Assembly: GCA_021372575.1 (NCBI GenBank)
Contig: JAJFUE010000006.1
Span: 1 to 38,465 of the forward strand
Source: a bacterium
Lineage (GTDB): Bacteria; Sumerlaeota; Sumerlaeia; MVZB01
Length of the DNA stretch: 38,465 nt
Direction: 5' to 3'
Part shown: in pieces, positions 32,757 to 38,465 of the stretch
Layout of the letters: the number at the start of each line of letters is the position of its first letter
Position numbering within the stretch: position 1 is the stretch's first letter
Notes under the pieces: model-generated
What the model saw: only the letters and a program-made list of their open reading frames with translations
Databases searched by the model: none
Told to the model about the DNA's origin: nothing
Translations under genes and position numbers: made by a program

Positions 32757-34052
32757 ATGGATGGGCGTGAACAACAAGCCAATTTGAATGGCGCGGGATG
32801 GCTGCATCGAATGTTCTTCCGCGAGAACGGGGGGCGGGTTTGTACGAGCCGCCAGTTTCGCGAAGCGCTCGACCGCGAGATGCTGCGCGCCGAGCGTTAT
32901 AACGCGATTCTGACGCTGATGCTGATCGACGTGCGCGGCGGGGACCTGTCGGCGCGCGACCGCAAGGAGGCGATCCGGAGCCTTCAGCCGATCGCCGCCG
33001 CGGTGACGCGCCGCATCGACCAGATCGGCTGGTATGACGACGGCGGCGACTCACGGCTCGGCCTGATCCTGCCGAACACGCAACCGAGCGACACCGTTCG
33101 CATGCGGGGCGAGATCCTGAAGCGGTTCGAGGAACTGATCAACCTGCGCGGCAACGGGCGGCTTGGCCAGGTTCAACTCGTGATCGAAATTTATGGCTAC
33201 CCCGTCGATGGCCGCACCGACGAGACGCCGGACAATCACCGCCAGCTTCTCCTGTTCGAGGACGACGATCTCCTCAATCCCAACAAGGACGGCGAACCGG
33301 CCGAGACGCTGGCCGGGCACAGCAGTTACCCGGCGCTGGCGCGGCTGCACCTGGGAGGCTGGCGATCGGTTCCGCTCTGGAAACGCGTGATGGACATCGT
33401 CGGCGGCGGGCTGATCCTCGTCGCGATCTCGCCGCTGTTCATCGCGATCGCGGCGGCGGTCAAGCTGACGTCGCGCGGGCCTGTTTTTTACAAGCAGGAG
33501 CGGATCGGCCGCCGCGGGCGCGTGTTCAAGATGTGGAAATTCCGCAGCATGGCGGCCGATGACCGCGTGAACAAGGCGGCGCACGAGGAGTATCTCAAAC
33601 AACTCCTGAACCGCTCGGCCAACGGCATCAGGGGCGAGATGCCGATGCAGAAACTCGGCGCGCTCGACCGGCGCGTGACGAAAATCGGCAAGCTGCTGCG
33701 CGTGTCGAGCCTCGACGAACTGCCGCAGTTGATCAACGTCATGCGCGGCGAGATGAGCCTCGTGGGGCCGCGCCCATGCCTGCCGTACGAGGCCCGCTGC
33801 TACCCGGCGTGGTGCTACCGCCGGTTCGACGCCATGCCGGGGCTGACCGGGATCTGGCAGATCAGCGGCAAAAACCGCACGACGTTCAAGCAGATGGTGC
33901 GCATGGACATCGATTACGCGCGGCGCATGAGCCCGCTGCGCGACCTGTGGATTTTGCTCATGACCGGCCCGACGATCGCGGCCGACGTGTGGCGCGCCGT
34001 GCGGGAGAAATACGGGATGAGTGCGGAGTGCGGAATGCGGAGTGCGGAGTGA
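32757..34052 (+). CDS. Polyprenyl-phosphate sugar transferase with GGDEF-like N-terminal domain
   Basis: 431 aa. The C-terminal part (about 207-415) is a bacterial sugar transferase (WbaP/PglC-type phosphoglycosyl transferase) that starts polymer repeat-unit synthesis on undecaprenyl phosphate: WKRVMDIVGGGLIL, re-entrant helix 216-236, GPVFYKQERIGRRGRVFKMWKFRSM, catalytic Asp320-Glu321 in SSLDELPQL, NVMRGEMSLVGPRP and MPGLTGIWQISG. The N-terminal part (about 31-155) resembles a degenerate GGDEF fold (FREALDREMLRAERY, LTLMLIDVRGGD, RIDQIGWYDDGG, LGLILPNT). It replaces the usual membrane N-terminus. The last residues (about MSAECGMRSAE) and stop are encoded by a heptamer array. The start at 32757 lacks a strong ribosome site. 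Confidence 0.92.
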   Translation: MDGREQQANLNGAGWLHRMFFRENGGRVCTSRQFREALDREMLRAERYNAILTLMLIDVRGGDLSARDRKEAIRSLQPIAAAVTRRIDQIGWYDDGGDSRLGLILPNTQPSDTVRMRGEILKRFEELINLRGNGRLGQVQLVIEIYGYPVDGRTDETPDNHRQLLLFEDDDLLNPNKDGEPAETLAGHSSYPALARLHLGGWRSVPLWKRVMDIVGGGLILVAISPLFIAIAAAVKLTSRGPVFYKQERIGRRGRVFKMWKFRSMAADDRVNKAAHEEYLKQLLNRSANGIRGEMPMQKLGALDRRVTKIGKLLRVSSLDELPQLINVMRGEMSLVGPRPCLPYEARCYPAWCYRRFDAMPGLTGIWQISGKNRTTFKQMVRMDIDYARRMSPLRDLWILLMTGPTIAADVWRAVREKYGMSAECGMRSAE

Positions 34053-34079
34053 ATGCGGAATGCGGAATGCGGAATGTGA
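34021..34079. repeat. Heptamer array, family C, running over a gene end
   Basis: GTGCGGA, GTGCGGA, ATGCGGA, GTGCGGA, GTGA, then ATGCGGA three times and ATGTGAA. The stop codon of the sugar transferase gene (34050-34052) lies in the GTGA interruption. Confidence 0.85.
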
Positions 34080-34095
34080 AACCAAACGATCGGGA

Positions 34096-34149
<54 letters not shown>

Positions 34150-34243
34150 GAATTCCCACGGAATTTCGAGGGAGCACACTTTTGGACATGAGGCGCGATG
34201 GTGGGCAGGGGTGATTTGAAGAGAATGCGACAAGGGGGACAAC

Positions 34244-35317
34244 ATGGCTGGCAACAGGCTACGCGTTGGCGTTGTCGGGTGCGGCTACTGGGGACCGAAC
34301 CTGATCCGCAATTTCAGCAACCTCACGGAGGAATGCGAGGTGACGATGGTGTGCGATCAGGACACCCTGAGGCTGAACCACGTGAAAAGGCTGTATCCAT
34401 GGGTGCAAACCACGACCGAGTTCAACGACGTCGTCGGCTCGGATCAAATCGATATTGTTGTCATCGTCACGCCGGTCTCGACGCACTACGACATGGCGCG
34501 CCGAAGCCTTGAAGCCGGCAAGCACACGCTCGTCGAAAAACCGATGGCGCGCTCGACGGAGGAATGCGACCGGCTGATCCGGCTGGCCGAGGCCAAGGGG
34601 CTCGTCCTGATGGTCGATCACACGTTCATTTACTCGAGCCCGGTGCGTTACGCGCGCGAACTGATCGAGCAGGGAGCGCTGGGGAAGGTGCAATACATCA
34701 GCTCGCGGCGGCTCAACCTGGGGCTGTTCCAGAAGGACATCAACGTGGCGTGGGACCTGGCTCCGCACGACCTGTCGATCATCATGTTTCTGCTCGACGC
34801 CGAGCCGGCCGGGGTGAACTGCCAGGGTTCGTGCCACCTGAACGGCCAGGAGGACGTGATCAACATGTCGATCACATTCTCGAACGGGTCGTTCGCCACG
34901 ATCCACAACAGCTGGCTCGACCCGAACAAAATCCGCGAGATGACGATCGTCGGCAGCAAGAAGATGGTTTGCTACGACGACACGCAGCCGAACGAGAAAA
35001 TCAGGATTTACGACAAGCGCGTCGAGGCGCCGCCGCATTACGACACGTATGCGGAGTTCCATTTCTCGTATCACTACGGCGACGTTGTGACGCCCTACAT
35101 TCACCAGGCCGAACCGCTCAAGGTCGAATGCCAGCACCTGATCGAGTGCATTCGCGACGGGAAAACGCCGCTGACGGGCGGGCGCGACGGCATGAAGGTC
35201 GTCCAGATCCTCGAGGCGGCCTCGCTGTCACTGAGGCACAACGGCGGCCACGTGCTGATCGATCCTGCGGGCAACCACATGCTGGAAAGGGCGGGCCATG
35301 CGCTGCATGCCGCCTGA
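34244..35317 (+). CDS. Gfo/Idh/MocA-family sugar dehydrogenase (WlbA-like)
   Basis: 357 aa NAD(P)-dependent oxidoreductase. Rossmann motif GVVGCGYWGPN (9-19), VEKPMA with Glu98-Lys99-Pro100 (catalytic Lys), and WDLAPHDLSIIMFLL with the family His. Such enzymes oxidise C3 of UDP-GlcNAc(A) or similar sugars; the CGYWGPN and NVAWDLAPHDL stretches are close to WlbA/UDP-GlcNAcA 3-dehydrogenases. It probably makes a modified sugar for the polysaccharide. An aminotransferase and an acetyltransferase, its usual partners, are not in the window. AGGGGG lies 6 nt before the ATG. A 191-nt repeat-rich gap separates it from the sugar transferase. Confidence 0.88.
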   Translation: MAGNRLRVGVVGCGYWGPNLIRNFSNLTEECEVTMVCDQDTLRLNHVKRLYPWVQTTTEFNDVVGSDQIDIVVIVTPVSTHYDMARRSLEAGKHTLVEKPMARSTEECDRLIRLAEAKGLVLMVDHTFIYSSPVRYARELIEQGALGKVQYISSRRLNLGLFQKDINVAWDLAPHDLSIIMFLLDAEPAGVNCQGSCHLNGQEDVINMSITFSNGSFATIHNSWLDPNKIREMTIVGSKKMVCYDDTQPNEKIRIYDKRVEAPPHYDTYAEFHFSYHYGDVVTPYIHQAEPLKVECQHLIECIRDGKTPLTGGRDGMKVVQILEAASLSLRHNGGHVLIDPAGNHMLERAGHALHAA

Positions 35318-35394
35318 ACCTTGGAGCGAGTGACAAAAGTCTTGCGGCAATCGCCGTAATCGAGACGGGGCTCGGTTTCGGAGTTCGTTTGTGA

Positions 35395-35424
35395 TTCGAT
35401 TACGAGCACGAGCACGAGCACGAA
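35395..35424. repeat. Hexamer array, family A
   Basis: TTCGAT, TACGAG, (CACGAG)x2, CACGAA, between the dehydrogenase and the convergent beta-helix gene. Confidence 0.85.
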
Positions 35425-35454
35425 CCAATAACTTTCGTCAAGCGCTCTAAATGC

Positions 35455-35471
35455 CCCGCCTTCAAGGCGGG
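35455..35471. other. Hairpin in convergent gap
   Basis: CCCGCCTT, C, AAGGCGGG: 8-bp perfect stem. No T-tract; it may stop the upstream operon by a factor-dependent route. Confidence 0.35.
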
Positions 35472-35493
35472 TTGCACGGGCGGCATTGGGATT

Positions 35494-35534
35494 AAAAACC
35501 GCTCCGGTCGCTTGCCGCGGCCGGAGCGGTTTTG
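35494..35534 (-). terminator. Intrinsic terminator of the beta-helix gene
   Basis: A 13-bp stem (AAAACCGCTCCGG with CCGGAGCGGTTTT, loop of 13 nt). On the minus strand the T-run reads TTTTTAAT, so it serves the minus-strand gene 25 nt away. On the plus strand only four T follow, so it may act weakly both ways. Confidence 0.8.
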
Positions 35535-35558
35535 CGGGATGGGACGGATCGGCCGCGA

Positions 35559-38465
35559 TTACATGCCGGCCAAATCCGCATAGAACGAATACTGCCACGT
35601 CCCGGTTCCGCTGACGGCCGGGAAGGTCGATGGAAGCGCCGCGTACGACCAGCCGCTGCAATACGCATGCACGCCGCCGCTGGACTGGGCCGCGAGGACA
35701 AGCGAATTGCTGCTCGCCTCCATGCAGAGCCAGTAGTAACCGGGCTGAAGCGTGACGTCCGGGGTCGTGACCGCGGCGCTGTTCCAGCCGGCAACCGTCG
35801 TGAAGTCATTGGTCGAGGCCAGCAACGCGCCGGGCTTGCCGGAGGCGTCCGAATACAAGCCGAGGCGCATGTTGCCGCCGGCCGTCTTCGCGTAAATGTT
35901 CAGGTCGTTCAGAACGCCGGCCTGCGCAAGCGATACGCGGTACGCGACGAGGTAGCCGGCCATGTTGTAATCAGCGTCGCCAAGCACGCTCGTGTTGCCA
36001 AGGCTGATGGGGGTCGCCACCGGCGTCGGGGTCGGCGTGGGAGTCGGCGTCACGGCGCCGGAGGCGTCCAGCGTCGCATAGATCGAGAAGTTCCACGAGC
36101 CCGAGCCGCTGATCGCCGGAAAGGACGCGGGGAACACCTGATAAGTCCATTTGTTGGCATAAGCGTAAACGCCGCCGGAATTCGTGGCCGCGATCGCGAC
36201 CGTGTCGTTATCGGTCTCGAATGCCAGCCAGTAAGCGCCCGGTTGAAGCGTCAGGGTCTGGTCCGTCACCGGGGCGGTGTTCCAGCCGGCCTGCGTCGCG
36301 AAGCTGCCGGTTTGCGCAACCAGCGCGCCCGGCTTGCCGGCGTTGTCGGAGTAAGCCGCAAGCCGCATGTTGCCGCCGGCCGTCTTGATATAGACGCTCA
36401 TCTCCTTGAGCGTTGCCGCCTGCGACAGGATCGCTTTGCTCGCCAGCACGTACGTCCTGTTCTTGGAGTCGCTCTTGGCAAGCACCGTGCTGACGCCCAT
36501 CGTCACGCTGGTGGTCGGGATCGGCGTAACCGTGGGTGTCGGTGTGGGCGTGGGTGTCGCGGTCGGTGTCGGTGTCGGAGTTGCAGTCGGTGTGGGCGTG
36601 GGTGTCGCGGTCGGTGTCGGCGTCGGAGTTGCAGTCGGCGTGGGCGTGGGTGTCGCGGTCGGCGTCGGTGTCGGAGTTGCAGTCGGCGTGGGCGTTGGAG
36701 TTGGCGTTGGCGTTACCGCCGAGGCGAGCGTTGCGTAGAACGAGTAGTCCCAGGAACCGGTGCCGTTGAGCGCCGGGAACGAGGGAGGCAGGGCTTGATA
36801 CGTCCAGCTGCCCTTGTAGGCGTGGTTCCCGCCGGTCGAGTTGGCCGCGATGATCAGCGCGTCGCTGTCGGTTTCGAACGCGAGCCAATACGTGCCGGCC
36901 GACAGCGCGGTGGAACTCGTGACCGCGATCGAGTTCCACCCCGCGACCGGGGTGAATGCGTTCGTTGCCGCCTTGAGCGAGCCCGGCGAACCGGCGCCGT
37001 TGTCGCCGTAAATGCCAAGCCGCATCGAGCCGGCGGCAGTCTTGACGTTGATATTGAGCGCCGTGACCGTCGCCGCCGATCCAAGACTGACCTTGTAGGC
37101 GACAAGATATTTGCTGCACCCCGCGTCTGTCCCCGAGAGGATCGAGGTCGTGCCGAGCGTCGTCCCGGCGCCCGGGGTCGGCGTTGCGGTCGGGGTCGGG
37201 GTCGCGACGGGCGTGGCTGTTGGCGTCGCGGTGGGCGCCGGAGTCGGCGTGGGCGTCGAGCCGGAGCCGCTCACGTATTCGAGCGCGCCAACATCCCACG
37301 CGCCATCGGCGCCGCGGACGTTGCCCGCCATGTCGATGGCATCCAGTCCGCTCAATACGCGGCCGGTGTTGATCGGCTTCGTCCCGCTCATGTTCGGGTT
37401 GAGCCGAATGTCCGCGGCCGCCCAGTCGATGAACGGGTTGGACGAGCCCATCATGTCGCCCGAGCCGAGGCTGACCGATGCGCCGTTGTTGGGGAAATAC
37501 CAATTGTTGCCCCACTGGGTGGCGGTGATGCCGACGCCGGTCGGGCCGCCCTGCGGATTCTTGCCAAGCTGATACCACAGGTTGTTATAGACCTGATTGT
37601 CCGAGCCCGGGAGCGAGAACGAGGCGAACCAGCCGCGAACGCCGCAGACCGTGTTGTTATAGACGCGCCAGCCGACGGCGGTGTTGCCGTTGATCACCGC
37701 GATGACGCCGTCGCCGATGCCCCAGCCGGGCCATCCGCTGTCGGGATCGTGCTCGAAGAGGTTGCCGTAGATCTTCCAGTTGTTGTGGGCCATCCCGCCG
37801 ACCGATGACAGGACGGTGATCATGGCCGTGTTCATGATATCGACGAACTTGTTGTTGCGGATCGTCACATTCTGGCTCGCCGTGTCGCTCCAGCCTTCGC
37901 AGTGATAGCCGTCGTACGTCGGGTAGTTCGGGCCGAGCCAGCATTTCTCGACGAGCATGGTGTCGCAGCCGCGAGTGAGGATTGGGACGGCCGAGTTGCG
38001 GATCAGGCAGCTCGACATCGTGAAGTTGTTCGCGCCGGGATAGATGTTGATGCCGCGGCCGGTGACCTGGCCGAAGCCCAGGCCGGGGCCCGTCATGCCG
38101 ATGTTCCTGATCGTGACGCTGTTGACGATGCTGTTGACGAAAATCGATCCGACGAGGTCGTTGGACGCCGGGGCGGCGGAAGCGTTGATCCGGAAGCCGT
38201 AGGCGTCGATGTCTTGCCAGTTGGCCTCGTTGCGCACCGCGCCGTCGATCAGGTAGTAACCCTTGTTGATGGTGAACCCATTTGAGAAGACCGCCTGGCC
38301 GGCGTAGGCCGCCTGCCAGCCGGTGTCGGTGCCGTGGTCGGCGGCTGTGGCCTTCTTGACCGTGATCGGCGTCGAACCGCTCTCGGCATCGTTGAATTCG
38401 TGGCTGCCGTAGCTGCCGGCCGCGATGTAATAGACCGATCCGCGCTGAAGCGTGGATGGAAGCGA
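35559..38465 (-). CDS. Large secreted right-handed beta-helix protein (5' end beyond window)
   Basis: At least 968 aa; the frame stays open to the window edge, so the N-terminus and signal are not seen. Upstream part: beta-helix coils (VTIRNIGMTGPG, NVTIRNNKFVDI, WKIYGNLFEHD, WRVYNNTVCG) as in pectate-lyase or alginate-lyase-like proteins, ending in DVGALEYVSG. It then has three copies of a ~150-aa beta domain (37165-36722, 36510-36056, 36010-35562), each with VAYKVSL/ASKAIL, a G(S/N)MRLG(I/L/A)Y strand, AGWN and YWLAFETDSD/YWLCMEASSN, separated by Pro-Thr-Ala linkers. The domains may bind carbohydrate or stabilise the fold. Catalytic residues are not identifiable. An internal GTG at 38237 is not the real start. 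A terminator follows. Possible link to the polysaccharide made by the adjacent operon (inference). Confidence 0.85.
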   Translation of the reverse strand, partial: SLPSTLQRGSVYYIAAGSYGSHEFNDAESGSTPITVKKATAADHGTDTGWQAAYAGQAVFSNGFTINKGYYLIDGAVRNEANWQDIDAYGFRINASAAPASNDLVGSIFVNSIVNSVTIRNIGMTGPGLGFGQVTGRGINIYPGANNFTMSSCLIRNSAVPILTRGCDTMLVEKCWLGPNYPTYDGYHCEGWSDTASQNVTIRNNKFVDIMNTAMITVLSSVGGMAHNNWKIYGNLFEHDPDSGWPGWGIGDGVIAVINGNTAVGWRVYNNTVCGVRGWFASFSLPGSDNQVYNNLWYQLGKNPQGGPTGVGITATQWGNNWYFPNNGASVSLGSGDMMGSSNPFIDWAAADIRLNPNMSGTKPINTGRVLSGLDAIDMAGNVRGADGAWDVGALEYVSGSGSTPTPTPAPTATPTATPVATPTPTATPTPGAGTTLGTTSILSGTDAGCSKYLVAYKVSLGSAATVTALNINVKTAAGSMRLGIYGDNGAGSPGSLKAATNAFTPVAGWNSIAVTSSTALSAGTYWLAFETDSDALIIAANSTGGNHAYKGSWTYQALPPSFPALNGTGSWDYSFYATLASAVTPTPTPTPTPTATPTPTPTATPTPTPTATPTPTPTATPTPTPTATPTPTPTATPTPTPTPTVTPIPTTSVTMGVSTVLAKSDSKNRTYVLASKAILSQAATLKEMSVYIKTAGGNMRLAAYSDNAGKPGALVAQTGSFATQAGWNTAPVTDQTLTLQPGAYWLAFETDNDTVAIAATNSGGVYAYANKWTYQVFPASFPAISGSGSWNFSIYATLDASGAVTPTPTPTPTPVATPISLGNTSVLGDADYNMAGYLVAYRVSLAQAGVLNDLNIYAKTAGGNMRLGLYSDASGKPGALLASTNDFTTVAGWNSAAVTTPDVTLQPGYYWLCMEASSNSLVLAAQSSGGVHAYCSGWSYAALPSTFPAVSGTGTWQYSFYADLAGM
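36541..36684. repeat. 48-bp tandem repeat encoding Pro-Thr-Ala linker
   Basis: Three copies of 48 nt (36541-36588, 36589-36636, 36637-36684) with one to a few changes each. Each encodes two TPTPTPTA octapeptides on the minus strand, using different codons (GTCGCGGTC and GTTGCAGTC on the plus strand), which shows that the unit of amplification is 48, not 24, nt. Confidence 0.9.

Noticed and set aside
36406-36769. Plus-strand ORFs encoding Gly-Val repeats
   Set aside because: They are the antisense reading of the Pro-Thr-Ala linker DNA of the beta-helix protein; no start signals support them.
38235-38237. GTG at 38237 as the start of the beta-helix protein
   Set aside because: The frame continues without a stop for 76 codons to the window edge and the residues there fit the same protein.

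Overview
The window is high-GC bacterial chromosome. It comes from a Gram-negative cell with lipid A and a secreted polysaccharide: it carries lpxA, an ArnT-like lipid glycosyltransferase, SppA and a Wzz / polyprenyl-phosphate sugar transferase cluster. Dense small hairpins, short intergenic tandem arrays and the LeuB clade recall uncultured lineages related to planctomycetes or similar phyla. That placement is inference, and no 16S rRNA or other phylogenetic marker was seen. No tRNA, rRNA, CRISPR or insertion sequence was recognised.

Layout. 1-4124: REP-like hairpins, a small Ser/Ala-rich protein, a secreted kexin-type subtilase and a secreted protein of three PPC-like repeats, all on the minus strand. 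4425-6613: a translationally coupled OmpR-type response regulator and sensor kinase. 6640-8292: an ArnT/PMT-type glycosyltransferase. 8491-8928: a STAS-domain protein. 8934-11429: a minus-strand leuB-like / rpiB / lpxA run, with rpiB and lpxA overlapping by 4 nt. 11550-11950: a HicB-HicA toxin-antitoxin pair. 12088-15195: three tandem divergent copies of an unrecognised six-TM membrane protein. 15364-18813: SppA and a second GT39-like membrane glycosyltransferase. 19011-22679: a HIT protein, then a tightly coupled hemC-hemD-histidine kinase operon. 22703-25583: a secreted hypothetical protein, a Pseudomonas-type lipase and an ORF filled with short repeats. 25837-27000: an RsmC-like methyltransferase. 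27086-35317: an exopolysaccharide locus. 35559 to the window end: a large secreted beta-helix protein, cut by the window edge.

The exopolysaccharide locus is the most interesting region. A sigma-54 enhancer-binding protein is divergent from a five-gene operon (GGDEF-like remnant, Wzz/GumC, BY-kinase-like ATPase, sugar transferase, Gfo/Idh/MocA dehydrogenase). A good -24/-12 sigma-54 element lies at 29664-29680 in front of the operon. Several signalling modules have lost key residues: the regulator's receiver has Ser where the phospho-Asp should be, the BY-kinase-like ATPase has Val where the Walker A Lys should be, and two GGDEF-like folds lack the GGDEF motif. This suggests a control circuit that uses familiar folds without their usual chemistry.

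A second theme is a set of short tandem arrays (periods 6, 7 and 9 nt) in at least five sequence families. They lie mostly in intergenic gaps, often in pairs, and sometimes run into gene ends.
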